From: Propionivibrio sp.
GTDB lineage: Bacteria; Pseudomonadota; Gammaproteobacteria; Burkholderiales; Rhodocyclaceae
Length of the DNA stretch: 35,473 nt
Direction of reading: 5' to 3'
Assembly (NCBI GenBank): GCA_016705685.1
Contig: JADJLB010000014.1
Location: 1-35,473, forward strand
Both the position numbers and the translations under genes were made by a program. Positions within the stretch are counted from its first letter, which is position 1; each line of letters starts with the position of its first letter. Below are positions 18,834-27,057 of this stretch, piece after piece. The notes beneath the pieces were generated by a model. It ran no database searches and was not told the origin of the DNA. It saw only the letters and a program-made list of their open reading frames with translations.

Positions 18834-20916
18834 AGCGTTTGGCTCCGTTGAGCGCGTTCAGTGCTTCGCGGGCGCCCTGCCCGGCCGCGCGCCGGACGTC
18901 GGGCGCGCTGTTGCCGCTGACATAGACGTTGATGGTGTGGCCCCCGCCGCCCGCGGCAACGCCGAGCTTGCCGTCGCTGCCGCGCTTGAGTGGGAGGATC
19001 GCCTCCGGCCCGGCCTCGCCCATCAGGCCGATGCCTTTGGCGAACGGGAAAACGGTCGGGCGGGAGACGATGCTGCCGGAATAGGCGGCCAGTGCGGGCG
19101 TGGCATAAACGCCGCCGGCCGCATTCGGGACCAGCCCTGAAAGGAAGTCGAAGCCCTTGCCGAGCAGCCCGCTGCCCTCGCCGCCGGCGATGTCTCCAAA
19201 CAGGTATTTCGACAGGTCGGCGGCGACGGCGTTGGCGATCATCTTGCGGATGGCGATGCCGAAGTTCTCCAGCATGCCGCTGACGCCGTCCTTGAACGGG
19301 TCGAAGAGGAAATCGGCGAAGGCGTCCTGCATGTTGCGCGCAGCCTGCACGGCGAATTCGTTCATCGCGTCGGTCGCCTTTTTCGCGTCGTCGGGCAGGT
19401 TGCCGAGCGCGGTTGACGCGGCCTCCGAGAACTGCTCGGCGCTGATCTTCCCGGCATAAAACGCATCAGCCAGGAAAAGCATCGTGTCGCGCGTTTTTTC
19501 GAGCTGTTCGGTCGGCGTGGCGGCCAGCAGGTCGTTCAGGCGCTTGTAGTCTTCGGCGGTTTTCGCGGCCGCCGTGGCGGCGGCCGTCTGCGCAATGACG
19601 ACCTGCTGCCACTGCTCGGGGAATTGCGCCCACAGCGGCGAGTTCATCAGGTCGTAGAGCGTCGATTGCGCGGCGTTCAGGTCGAGCGTCGATTTTTCGG
19701 ACGAGAGCGTAGCCGCGCCGATGCTTTCGAGCGCCTTGGCATACGCCTGCGCGGCCGGGGTGAGCAGGTCGGTGTAGGGGTCGTCCTTTTTGGCCTTGGC
19801 GGCGCGGCCGCCTGATGCCTTCTTCGCCACGGGCGGCGTGTCAAGAATGCCTTGCTGGGTGAGCCCGCGCCCGCGGCCTTCGTTGCCGTAGTTGCTGCCG
19901 TCGGTGACTTCCTTAAATGGGTTGAGCAGGCGGTTGGTCAGCGCGTCAACTTCCTTACGCGCCTTTTCTGCGTCTTCGCGCATTGCTGCGCCTATCGCCG
20001 AAAACCCCTTGAAGTCAAGATGTGCCAGGGCGTTGGCCTGGGCGACGATGCCGCCGATCTCCTTGCCGACAGCATTGAAGACATACGCCACATTGACGCC
20101 GACAACAGCAATGGTTTCGAAGATCGTCTTGAGAGCCTGCCCTGAAGTCGACAGCTCATCGGATTTGTCAGTTGTGCTGGCGAGCGCGTTGGTCAGCTCC
20201 AGGAAAAGCGGGATCAACGGCCCGACGATTTCAAGCTTCAGCGCCTCAAGCTTGCGGCTCAGGCGCGTCAGGTTGTCATTGAACGCGGCCGAGGCGTCGA
20301 CCAGTTCGCCGGACATGACGCCGCCCATGCGCTCCAGCTCGTTGCCGGTTTTGCGGATCTCGTCGCCGCCACTTTTGAGCGTCGGCAGAAGCGAGGCGAA
20401 CGAGCGGCCGAAAACATCATTGAGCGCGCTGGCGATCTTCGTTTCGTCGCCGGTGGCCTTGACGCGATCGGCGATCTGCTCGAAAGCCTCGACCGTCGAC
20501 AGCGTGGTGTCGGGCGCGATGCCGAAGCGCGCCATGGCCTCGACGGCCTGCTGCACGCCGTTCTTGGCGTCGCCCATGACGCGATTGAGCTTGATCAGGC
20601 CGTTGCTCAGGTCTTCGTTGCTGGCGTCGTTGAGTTCGGCCACATAGCGCAACTTCTGCAACTCTTCGGCCGTTGCGCCGGTACGCAGGCGCAACTTCTG
20701 GATCTCGTCGCCGGCGTCGGCCAGGCTGCGCACGAGCCCGGCAAAGGCGCCGACCGAGAGCCCGGCGCCCAGGGTGGCCAGCGTCTTGCCGACCGCCGAG
20801 AAGGCCTGGTCCATGCGCCGGGCGTTTTTCTCGGCAATCTGCGCAGCCTTGCCCATGTCGCGCTCAAGGCTGGCGAGCTTGGCGACCAGGTCAATGGTCA
20901 GGGTTGCAATAGCCAT
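18826..20916 (-). CDS. tape measure protein
   Basis: A 696-residue protein that sets tail length. N-terminal coiled helices (LASLERDMGKAAQIAEKNAR, LRTGATAEELQKLRYVAELN), hydrophobic stretch IFETIAVVGVNVAYVFNAVG, a lambda gpH-like C-terminal region (DAFADFLFDPFKDGVSGMLE) and the well-known KGIGLMGEAGPEAILPLKRG near the end. Its ATG overlaps the stop of the -1 chaperone frame (TGATG). Length would predict a tail of roughly 100 nm by the usual 0.15 nm per residue rule. Confidence 0.92.
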   Translation of the reverse strand: MAIATLTIDLVAKLASLERDMGKAAQIAEKNARRMDQAFSAVGKTLATLGAGLSVGAFAGLVRSLADAGDEIQKLRLRTGATAEELQKLRYVAELNDASNEDLSNGLIKLNRVMGDAKNGVQQAVEAMARFGIAPDTTLSTVEAFEQIADRVKATGDETKIASALNDVFGRSFASLLPTLKSGGDEIRKTGNELERMGGVMSGELVDASAAFNDNLTRLSRKLEALKLEIVGPLIPLFLELTNALASTTDKSDELSTSGQALKTIFETIAVVGVNVAYVFNAVGKEIGGIVAQANALAHLDFKGFSAIGAAMREDAEKARKEVDALTNRLLNPFKEVTDGSNYGNEGRGRGLTQQGILDTPPVAKKASGGRAAKAKKDDPYTDLLTPAAQAYAKALESIGAATLSSEKSTLDLNAAQSTLYDLMNSPLWAQFPEQWQQVVIAQTAAATAAAKTAEDYKRLNDLLAATPTEQLEKTRDTMLFLADAFYAGKISAEQFSEAASTALGNLPDDAKKATDAMNEFAVQAARNMQDAFADFLFDPFKDGVSGMLENFGIAIRKMIANAVAADLSKYLFGDIAGGEGSGLLGKGFDFLSGLVPNAAGGVYATPALAAYSGSIVSRPTVFPFAKGIGLMGEAGPEAILPLKRGSDGKLGVAAGGGGHTINVYVSGNSAPDVRRAAGQGAREALNALNGAKRYG

Positions 20917-21127
20917 CAGTCGTCCCTTTGTCTTTCGCGAATCACCACAAGCTGGTGCATGAGTAATTCAAGGTCGGTGTAGCCGAGGGTTTCTGCGACC
21001 AGCTCGATGCCGGCCCACTCGACACCGCCAAGCAGGTTCCAGGCGCGCACGGCCAGGCGCACGTCCGGCGGCTGTTCAGGTGGCCCGAATGCGGCGGGCA
21101 GGTTCTGGCTCTCGAACCACCCGATCA
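20916..21127 (-). CDS. T part of the tail-assembly chaperone, reached by -1 frameshift
   Basis: There is no start codon for this frame. It opens at the slippery site and reads KKLIGWFESQNLPAAFGPPE, VRLAVRAWNLLGGVEWAGIE, LVAETLGYTDLELLMHQLVV, then REPQRDD-like end at TGA 20918-20916, overlapping the tape measure start. Translated only as a fusion to the upstream ORF (gpG-T product of lambda-like phages), it recruits the tape measure protein during tail assembly. Confidence 0.8.
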
Positions 21128-21460
21128 GTTTTTTTCAGCGGTCTCCAGCGCGGTCTTGTGCGCCTGGTAAGCTTCGGCCACGGCATTGACCAGCACCACC
21201 ATTAGGTCGCTGCGGTCGGCCAGCCATTCGGCGCAGGCTTCGGTGTCGAACGTTGCCGGCGCGCCGTCGCCACCGGGGTAAAGATCGCCGTCGGTGACGT
21301 CTTTCCAGCCGACGACGAAGCGCACTAGATCGGCGGGCTTGCGCGTCTTGGAAAACTCGATCATGTCCAGATCGGTCGGGCGGCGAATGGTGAATTTGAA
21401 CCCTCCGGCCGGGACAACGCTTTCGCGCGACCGGAGGATTTTTTCGGAGAGGGCGCTCAT
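21125..21460 (-). CDS. tail-assembly chaperone, G part
   Basis: A 111-residue protein; start chosen at ATG 21460, which overlaps the stop of the tail tube gene, instead of the long upstream ORF. Sequence MSALSEKILRSRESVVPAGG, FKFTIRRPTDLDMIEFSKTR, CAEWLADRSDLMVVLVNAVA. It lies between tail tube and tape measure, the fixed place of the chaperone pair. It ends E-K-N right at a slippery run that allows the longer G-T product. Confidence 0.8.
   Translation of the reverse strand: MSALSEKILRSRESVVPAGGFKFTIRRPTDLDMIEFSKTRKPADLVRFVVGWKDVTDGDLYPGGDGAPATFDTEACAEWLADRSDLMVVLVNAVAEAYQAHKTALETAEKN
21128..21134 (-). promoter_or_regulatory. programmed -1 frameshift site A-AAA-AAC
   Basis: The minus strand reads GCT GAA AAA AAC TGA. 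The heptamer A-AAA-AAC is a canonical -1 slippery sequence next to the zero-frame stop. The -1 frame stays open for about 70 codons to the tape measure start. This one is a real recoding site, unlike the scattered indels elsewhere. Confidence 0.85.
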
Positions 21461-22101
21461 CAGGAGGCGTAGTAGGTGGGCGAGCCGAACATGGTGATCG
21501 CGCTCGGGGTCGTCACCAGTTGCTGCGCTGACCCGCCCGGCAAGAGGTTGGCAGCAACGTAGCCGTTGAAGACCATGATCTGACCGCCTGTGCCGAAGGT
21601 GAACTTGAATGCGCGCTGTGACTGCGCATCGCCGGCCAGCTTCATGGCCAGCAATCCGGCGTCGGTGACGTCCCATATGTTGTCAAACGTGTAGGTGGCT
21701 GCCGAGGCCGCGCCGGGGATCTGCGTCTTTGAATTGACGTGGATGGTCGTGGTGTCAATGAAATCGAAATCGCCGCCCGATGCGTTGAGCGTGGTGGCAG
21801 TGGTGATCGATGTGCCAAAGGTGATTTTGTTCGCCGTGCCGGTTGTGAACGTATCGAACAAGGTGGTATCGACGCCCTCCAGCGTTAAGCTTGCGCCGGA
21901 GACCGAGCTGACGCGCGCCACGCGGCCGTTAAGCTGAAACATCCCCTGCACGCTGAGTTTGACGAAATCGCCATTGCTGAGCGTGTTGGTGGCGGTGACG
22001 ACGCCTTCGGACGCCTTGCTGATTGCGGTGATCGTGATGTTTGAGCCGAGTGCCGACTCCATTGCAACGGCGACGTTGCTCCACTTCTTTGCTGTTGACA
22101 T
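21460..22101 (-). CDS. major tail tube protein
   Basis: A 213-residue beta-rich protein (MSTAKKWSNVAVAMESALGS, VVTATNTLSNGDFVKLSVQG, VNSKTQIPGAASAATYTFDN, AFKFTFGTGGQIMVFNGYVA). Length, position before the chaperone pair and composition fit the lambda-V-like tail tube subunit. Good AAGGAG ribosome site. It is the first gene after two tandem terminators, perhaps so that its level can be set separately. Confidence 0.82.
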   Translation of the reverse strand: MSTAKKWSNVAVAMESALGSNITITAISKASEGVVTATNTLSNGDFVKLSVQGMFQLNGRVARVSSVSGASLTLEGVDTTLFDTFTTGTANKITFGTSITTATTLNASGGDFDFIDTTTIHVNSKTQIPGAASAATYTFDNIWDVTDAGLLAMKLAGDAQSQRAFKFTFGTGGQIMVFNGYVAANLLPGGSAQQLVTTPSAITMFGSPTYYAS

Positions 22102-22121
22102 GATTTGTGCTCCTTCGGGCT

Positions 22122-22164
22122 AAAAAACCCGCATCGCGGGCGAAAAAAAACCGCCCGCAGGCGG
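22122..22164 (-). terminator. two tandem terminators before the tail tube gene
   Basis: Minus strand: CCGCC/GGCGG hairpin (22164-22151) followed by eight T, then CCCGC-GAT-GCGGG hairpin (22140-22128) followed by six T. Both stand inside the late operon, so antitermination by the Q-like protein or a separate promoter would be needed downstream. Confidence 0.7.
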
Positions 22165-22186
22165 CTTGCTTGACGAGGCCGATTGC

Positions 22187-22546
22187 TTACGGCTGCTCGA
22201 AAATCTCTGTGTCGATGACGGCGGCGTACAGCCCGGCGTCGGGGTCGTAACCGGACTGGCGGCCGGTGGGCAGGATGCCGGCCGCTTTCAGGGCGGCATC
22301 GGCCTGCACCGCAGCGGCGTCGACTTCGGTTCGCGACTCGCCCCAGCAACTCACCTGCAGGCCGACATCGGCGCCGAAATAGACGTTGCTGATGCTAATG
22401 ACGGGTTCGGTGCGCACGCGCGCGAAGACCACCGCCGGGTAAGGCGTTTTTTCGGGCAGCACGTCGGGGTAGATGGCCGTGCCAACGATGGCGGTCAGCC
22501 CGGAAAACCCCGATAGCGCGGCGTAGACTTCAGCTTCAGCGGACAT
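22187..22546 (-). CDS. tail completion protein, DUF3168 type
   Basis: A 119-residue protein: MSAEAEVYAALSGFSGLTAI, VGTAIYPDVLPEKTPYPAVV, VGLQVSCWGESRTEVDAAAV. This fits DUF3168 (SPP1 gp17-like) proteins that close the head-tail joint. Its place after HK97 gp10-like and before tail tube is the usual one. Confidence 0.8.
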   Translation of the reverse strand: MSAEAEVYAALSGFSGLTAIVGTAIYPDVLPEKTPYPAVVFARVRTEPVISISNVYFGADVGLQVSCWGESRTEVDAAAVQADAALKAAGILPTGRQSGYDPDAGLYAAVIDTEIFEQP

Positions 22547-23027
22547 TTCGGGCCTTTGCGTCGAGTTTTTCGATTTGCGGGACGACCGAATCCATGAACA
22601 CCTTGACCGCCTCCGAGCCTTTATTTGCAGCCGGGCGCAGGAAGGGCCGCGCGCTCATTTTCTTCGTTCCGAATTCGACGAACCGCCAGTAATACGGATC
22701 GTTCGGGTTGCTCGCCCCCGCTTTTCCAAGACGCTTCTGGCGCGATCCGCGTAACGGTCGCACGCCGACAAAGACACCTTCATCACCCGCCTGGCGCGAA
22801 AACTTCGAGTTGCGCACGGCGATGGCCTTGCGCACGGTGCCGCTATTGCGCGTTTTGGTCGGCACCTGCAGCACCGGCGCCGCCTGTTGCGCGGCTTTCT
22901 TGATCACGTTGCCCGCCTTGCGCAGGGCCGAGCGCACGGCCTTGGTGCGGATTTCCTTGGTTGCGGCCAGCAGCGCGCGGTTCATTGCGTCGAATCCGCC
23001 CAGCTTGACGGCGATTTCATCGGCCAT
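22536..23027 (-). CDS. HK97 gp10-like tail completion protein
   Basis: A 163-residue protein, start chosen at ATG 23027 (MADEIAVKLGGFDAMNRALL). Basic core TVRKAIAVRNSKFSRQAG and the family hallmark YYWRFVEFGTKKMSARPFLR are clear. It takes part in head-tail joining. Overlaps the head closure gene by eleven bases. Confidence 0.87.
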   Translation of the reverse strand: MADEIAVKLGGFDAMNRALLAATKEIRTKAVRSALRKAGNVIKKAAQQAAPVLQVPTKTRNSGTVRKAIAVRNSKFSRQAGDEGVFVGVRPLRGSRQKRLGKAGASNPNDPYYWRFVEFGTKKMSARPFLRPAANKGSEAVKVFMDSVVPQIEKLDAKARNVR

Positions 23028-23352
23028 CCTTGACTCCATGGATGGCGTGGATTTCGAGGGTGCCGAGATACGGCCCGGTGCCTTTTATGATGTTGGTGAT
23101 GTCGTAGTTCTCGCCATTCCATACCAGACGCATGGCTTCGGTAAGCCCCGTCCGGGAGCGGATCAGGAAGCGCGCATCGATGGCGTGCTGTTCCTGGTTG
23201 GCGGCGAAGAAGGCATTGCCGCGCAGCGGCATGACCTTGGCCCAGGTCGTCGCCACGTTGACCCACAAAATCACCTCGTCGCCGATGCCGTTGCGCGTGA
23301 CGTCCTTTTGCTGGATCGTCAGGCGCTCGCGGAATTCTCCGATTGGAATCAT
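23017..23352 (-). CDS. head closure (head-tail joining) protein
   Basis: A 111-residue protein: MIPIGEFRERLTIQQKDVTR, ILWVNVATTWAKVMPLRGNA, LVWNGENYDITNIIKGT. The R-L-x-I-Q ... W-A-x-V pattern is that of the SPP1 gp16 / phage_H_T_join family that plugs the portal after packaging. Overlaps both neighbours. Confidence 0.85.
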   Translation of the reverse strand: MIPIGEFRERLTIQQKDVTRNGIGDEVILWVNVATTWAKVMPLRGNAFFAANQEQHAIDARFLIRSRTGLTEAMRLVWNGENYDITNIIKGTGPYLGTLEIHAIHGVKDGR

Positions 23353-23924
23353 AGGACGTGGTAATCGATAAACGGGTCGAGCAGCGAACGCCAGAAGCGG
23401 CCGGGCAGCGCAGCGGGCGGCTGCCCGACGACGAAGCTTTCACGCTGGGCATACAGGGTGCCGATGCACAGCAGCATCCAGGCTTTGATGCTTTGCGGCA
23501 CGTCGGCTGCCGCGCCGTAGCCGCTGACGTAGCGCACGCGCACGGCGTTCGGCACACACCAGGTCGCTGGCCAGGCTTTGCCATACGCCGGGACGAGGTA
23601 GCCGGGCGTGCTCTCCGAATCGAGCAGGGTATCGGTCAGCGTCAGTGATTGCGATGCGCCGTCCGTGTCGAGGTAGTCGACCGAGGTCACGCTCTGCACC
23701 GGCGAATGGCGTAGCACGCAGGCCTCGGGGAAGGCGTCGAGCACCAGCTCCCACGTCTGCGTACAAAGCGCCCGAGCCGTGATTGATTCGGCCTGCTCGC
23801 GCGCGGCGACGATCAGCGCGGTAATCAGCGCATCGTCATCCGTATTCTCGACGCGCAGGTGCAGCTTCACCTCTGTCAGCGTAAGCGGTTCCTCACTTGG
23901 CGGTGTTATCAATTTATAGGTCAT
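23349..23924 (-). CDS. head-tail connector, gp6-like
   Basis: A 191-residue protein: MTYKLITPPSEEPLTLTEVK, LHLRVENTDDDALITALIVA, AREQAESITARALCTQTWEL, VRVRYVSGYGAAADVPQSIK. The E-P-L-T-L-x-E-V-K-x-H-L-R-V start and A-R-x-x-x-E ... T-R-A/L pattern is that of HK97 gp6 / phiE125 gp8-type connectors, which form a ring below the portal. Confidence 0.88.
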   Translation of the reverse strand: MTYKLITPPSEEPLTLTEVKLHLRVENTDDDALITALIVAAREQAESITARALCTQTWELVLDAFPEACVLRHSPVQSVTSVDYLDTDGASQSLTLTDTLLDSESTPGYLVPAYGKAWPATWCVPNAVRVRYVSGYGAAADVPQSIKAWMLLCIGTLYAQRESFVVGQPPAALPGRFWRSLLDPFIDYHVL

Positions 23925-23935
23925 GGCGTGGCCTG

Positions 23936-25513
23936 TTAGATTCGGATGCCGCCGATGTTCGGCGGGCGGGTCGTGTTCTGCACTGCGCCGCGCGTTCCGC
24001 GCGGAATGATGATTGCCGGGCCGGAGCCGTTGGGGGCGTCAACAAGCGTCCCGCCAAAAGAAAACGAAATCCCGGATGCCGTCGCATTCCCGACGTTGCA
24101 TACAATTGTCGTCGGGCCGGCGACGGTAAAGGTCGCGTCGATACCGACGGCAATCGCGTTACCGGGGCTGCACTGAAGCGACTGCGGAAAGTACGCTGTC
24201 GCGCCCAGCGTTGTCGCTGTGCCTGCATTGCATGCCAAGACAATCGCGCTGGATATGTTTGCTGAAACGCCTGCCGTCGTTGCCGTGCCTGCGTTGCATC
24301 CGATGACAATCGTCCCGGCAATATCGACCTGGGCGGTGATGCCGGCGGTCGTGGCATTACCGACGTTGCAGCTCAGCGTCTGCGGGAAGGACGCAGCAAC
24401 TCCGGCCGTCGTCGCATTGCCTGTCGTGCAGGAAATCGTCTGCGGGAAAACGGCGCTAACGCCGGCGGTCGTGGCCGCCCCTGCGTTGCACGAGATTGTT
24501 ATCGACGAGTTCAGCGAGATGCCAGCGGGAATGCCAGCGACCGTCGCCGTTCCTGCGTTGCATGCAATTGTGGTCGCTTGAGTGATCCCGGCTGAAATAC
24601 CGGCTGTGCTGGCGGTTCCAGCGTTGCATGAAATTGTTGTCGCGCTGGAGATTCCGGCGCTAATTCCTGCTGTCGTTGCTGTGCCGACGTTACATGCGAT
24701 GACCTTTGCGGCAGATATTCCGGCGCTAATTCCTGCTGTCGTTGCTGTGCCGACGTTGCATGCAATTGTGGTCGCGCCGCCAGCGGAAGGAAGCGGCAAA
24801 ATCAGGCTCGGGCCGGGAGCTTGCCAAATCTGCCAATGATTACGATAGAGGGATCGTATTTCTGTCGGGGTCAGTTCGCCTTGATACACCTGCAAGTCCT
24901 GAACCTGCCCGTCCATGGGCCTTAAACTGGACCCTCCTAGCCGCCCGCCGATACTATGATTACCAGCTGCCGGCTGACCCCACGCCGTTGCGTTTCCGCC
25001 ATTCGGCTGAATTACGCCATTGACGTAAATATCCCAAGTACCGTTTCGGTGGATTGTTACGAAATGATTCAGCCCGGTTGCTAGTGCTCCTTTTTGCTGA
25101 TAAGGTGATCCTGGTGCCGAGGACGCATTTGCCGCCCACCCACTCCCTCCAGGCGCCCCAAGGATTGCGCTACAGTTCGTGTCATTGAGCGAGTACGCGA
25201 TGAACCCAGTCGCGCTTACGTCGTCCCATCGTATCCAGCTGGCTACCGTCAGGGGATACCCCGAACAGATGTCCTTCGTTCCGAGATTTACGTACTGGTT
25301 GCTCGCCGGAACGAACTCACGTGTACCTCCTTTTAGGCCGACAGCTTTTGTTGACCCTCCGCTATCAACGCCAAAACGACCAGAAACAGCGTCCCGCAAA
25401 CTCGACCCGAGCTGCGCATAGCGTAACCGACTGACAAGCGGATTGCTCCGGTCAAGCTGCGCCTCGTACTGTGGCTGGCCTGCGTTTGCCAGAGCGAAAC
25501 GGGCGAGTCCCAT
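23936..25513 (-). CDS. LamG-domain head-region protein with 11 tandem repeats
   Basis: A 525-residue protein. Residues about 60-225 form a concanavalin/LamG-like domain (SNQYVNLGTKDICSGYPLTV, LNHFVTIHRNGTWDIYVNG, IRSLYRNHWQIWQAP). Residues 248-488 are eleven repeats of 20-24 residues of the form I-x-C-N-x-G-x-A-T-x-A-G-I-x-A-x-I, each with one Cys. The C-terminus is Pro/Gly-rich. It lies between capsid accessory genes and the connector. It may be a capsid-surface or vertex protein that binds sugars or particles; the location in the head module, not the tail, is the clue. Confidence 0.75.
   Translation of the reverse strand: MGLARFALANAGQPQYEAQLDRSNPLVSRLRYAQLGSSLRDAVSGRFGVDSGGSTKAVGLKGGTREFVPASNQYVNLGTKDICSGYPLTVASWIRWDDVSATGFIAYSLNDTNCSAILGAPGGSGWAANASSAPGSPYQQKGALATGLNHFVTIHRNGTWDIYVNGVIQPNGGNATAWGQPAAGNHSIGGRLGGSSLRPMDGQVQDLQVYQGELTPTEIRSLYRNHWQIWQAPGPSLILPLPSAGGATTIACNVGTATTAGISAGISAAKVIACNVGTATTAGISAGISSATTISCNAGTASTAGISAGITQATTIACNAGTATVAGIPAGISLNSSITISCNAGAATTAGVSAVFPQTISCTTGNATTAGVAASFPQTLSCNVGNATTAGITAQVDIAGTIVIGCNAGTATTAGVSANISSAIVLACNAGTATTLGATAYFPQSLQCSPGNAIAVGIDATFTVAGPTTIVCNVGNATASGISFSFGGTLVDAPNGSGPAIIIPRGTRGAVQNTTRPPNIGGIRI
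24050..24772 (-). repeat. tandem coding repeats, about 11 copies of 60-72 bases
   Basis: Units keep codons for T-I-x-C-N-x-G-T-A-T-T-A-G-I. Two neighbouring units at about 24640-24775 are nearly identical over some 65 bases, showing recent duplication. Copy number could vary by slippage. Confidence 0.85.
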
Positions 25514-25522
25514 CTCGCGGCC

Positions 25523-26035
25523 TTATGCGTTCGTGTAGGTAATCGAGCGATACGCCACAACGCAGCCCGTGCCTAGCGCAGCGCCGCAGTTGTTGCGCAG
25601 GGCAAGACTCCAGCCGTCCGGCACGATGCCGCCAAACAATGCAGCGATGTTGAAGAACCCGTCAATCGGCTGCGACGTGATCTTGTACGGCAGCACAGCG
25701 GCGGGCTTCATCGAGTTCGGCTCAGATATGCTGGCCGTGCCTTCGCTGCCTGTCGGTCTGGTCGTCGTTCCAAAGTTCGCCGCTGGCGTCCATGCTGCGC
25801 CGTCATAGACCCACGGCACCACATAAACATAAACCAGCGAGTCGTTCGCCGGAGCAGTCGCTGCCGTTGAAAGCAGAATCTGCACCTCGAAGTCATCGGC
25901 CTTGACTGACGTTTGGTTATCAACCCGCGCCGATTGCCAACCTGCGTATGGGTCTGTCGTGTCAATAGCCAGCGACTGCAGGTTCGTCACGGTCATTGCC
26001 GTGTACGAGCCGTATGCTGGGTTGAGCGTGGTCAT
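25523..26035 (-). CDS. unknown head-module structural protein
   Basis: A 170-residue protein: MTTLNPAYGSYTAMTVTNLQ, DDFEVQILLSTAATAPANDS, LVYVYVVPWVYDGAAW, GWSLALRNNCGAALGTGCVV. Beta-rich, no signal peptide. Found between capsid and connector genes; likely a virion protein seen with the LamG protein in related phages, which I state from general memory only. Confidence 0.6.
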   Translation of the reverse strand: MTTLNPAYGSYTAMTVTNLQSLAIDTTDPYAGWQSARVDNQTSVKADDFEVQILLSTAATAPANDSLVYVYVVPWVYDGAAWTPAANFGTTTRPTGSEGTASISEPNSMKPAAVLPYKITSQPIDGFFNIAALFGGIVPDGWSLALRNNCGAALGTGCVVAYRSITYTNA

Positions 26036-26036
26036 G

Positions 26037-26342
26037 TTATGCCCCTGTCGCGAACAGATCGACCGTCGCGGCTACCGCAGCAAGCACCGCAGCATCCGAT
26101 GCGCCTGTGATCTGCGCCGAAGTGAAAGCCGCGTTCTGCACGACAATAGCCCACATTATTTTAGAGGCCATTTCGTGCGGAGCAATCAGCGCGGTCTTCG
26201 CCCAGATCAGACGATTGGCGTGATTCGTGACCGTATCGAGTTCCTTGCGGATAACCTCAGCCTGCATCGCTACCGCTACCGTAACTTTATCTCGAATAAG
26301 ATTCTTCGACGCGATGTCAAACATTTCTGCATAAGTAGCCAT
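26037..26342 (-). CDS. unknown small head-module protein
   Basis: A 101-residue, mostly helical protein (MATYAEMFDIASKNLIRDKV, TVAVAMQAEVIRKELDTVTN, KIMWAIVVQNAAFTSAQITG). It sits two bases behind the next gene of the module. It may be a head accessory or assembly protein. Confidence 0.6.
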   Translation of the reverse strand: MATYAEMFDIASKNLIRDKVTVAVAMQAEVIRKELDTVTNHANRLIWAKTALIAPHEMASKIMWAIVVQNAAFTSAQITGASDAAVLAAVAATVDLFATGA

Positions 26343-26351
26343 GATTTCTCC

Positions 26352-26819
26352 TTATGCCTGCGGCGTAATCGTCAAAACATCTGTACCCGCACCGCCGAAG
26401 TCAATGGTGAACGGGCCGGTAGTGAGGTCACGCACCGAACCAAAATCGATGAATCCGATGGCGTTCTTGTTTGTGGCCGTGTCGTTGTAGATGATCCCCC
26501 ATCGAGCATTAGTCGGATTGCTCGCATGCTGTGCAATCACCGGATCGGTTGCCCGAAGCGTCAAAACCCCTGATACGTTTGTCCATGTGATGCTCGCCAG
26601 TGCTGCGCCACCTGACGCGTAGTTGCCGCCCGGAGTTACCTGGTTGGTAGCGAAATTGACCGATCCACCAGCGCCCCATCGCGGATCAGTGTCACCCACG
26701 ACCGGAGTCGTTGTGCTTGTTACCAGCCCAACTTTCAGGGTGTTGGATGCCAGATTATGTGTTCCCTTGCCCATTTCGAGCAAAGCCCCTGCAAAAAATC
26801 TGATGTCGCCTTGTGCCAT
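26352..26819 (-). CDS. head-module structural protein, decoration-like
   Basis: A 155-residue protein: MAQGDIRFFAGALLEMGKGT, HNLASNTLKVGLVTSTTTPV, ITWTNVSGVLTLRATDPVIA, RWGIIYNDTATNKNAIGFID. The F-x-G-A-L ... L-K-V-G-L-V-T-S opening and R-W-x-x-I-Y-N-D motif occur in a common phage virion-protein family of unknown detail. Possibly a capsid decoration protein. Confidence 0.6.
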   Translation of the reverse strand: MAQGDIRFFAGALLEMGKGTHNLASNTLKVGLVTSTTTPVVGDTDPRWGAGGSVNFATNQVTPGGNYASGGAALASITWTNVSGVLTLRATDPVIAQHASNPTNARWGIIYNDTATNKNAIGFIDFGSVRDLTTGPFTIDFGGAGTDVLTITPQA

Positions 26820-26846
26820 TTTTTCTACTCCTAAAAAATTCTGCCT

Positions 26847-27044
26847 TTACTTCGCCGCCATGACGTAACGCGCGGCCTTGGCTTCTTCGACCAGGTGTTT
26901 GGCGAAGGCCTTGTCGGTGCGCAGGAAGTCGCCTGTTTCCAGGTCGCCATAGCGCGAAGACCGGACGAAGCCGGTGATCTTGACCAGAACCAGGTCAGGG
27001 GAAGGGAAAAGGGCCGGATTCCTCCGGCCCTTCCGTGCTGCCAT
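26847..27044 (-). CDS. small protein following the capsid gene
   Basis: A 65-residue ORF (MAARKGRRNPALFPSPDLVL, ITGFVRSSRYGDLETGDFLR, DKAFAKHLVEEAKAARYV). The strand-rich core with G-D-F-L-R-T-D-x-A-F-A-x-H-L-V is typical of short phage head proteins. There is no good ribosome site at the only ATG, and a strong hairpin lies in its first codons, so expression is uncertain. Confidence 0.55.
   Translation of the reverse strand: MAARKGRRNPALFPSPDLVLVKITGFVRSSRYGDLETGDFLRTDKAFAKHLVEEAKAARYVMAAK
27009..27032 (-). terminator. hairpin after the capsid gene
   Basis: AAGGGCCGGA and TCCGGCCCTT pair around TTCC; on the minus strand TTTTCCCTTCC follows. It lies 26 bases past the capsid stop and inside the first codons of the next ORF. 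It could lower read-through so that capsid is made in excess. Confidence 0.55.
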
Positions 27045-27057
27045 TGCGTTGTTACGC

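Noticed and set aside
20916-21460. Counting the tail chaperone break among the sequencing indels
   Set aside because: The break lies exactly at a canonical A-AAA-AAC heptamer at the conserved place between tail tube and tape measure, so it is a programmed frameshift.
24050-24772. A CRISPR-like array, suggested by the regular repeats
   Set aside because: The repeats have no unique spacers of constant length and lie in frame within a 525-codon gene with a conserved protein pattern.
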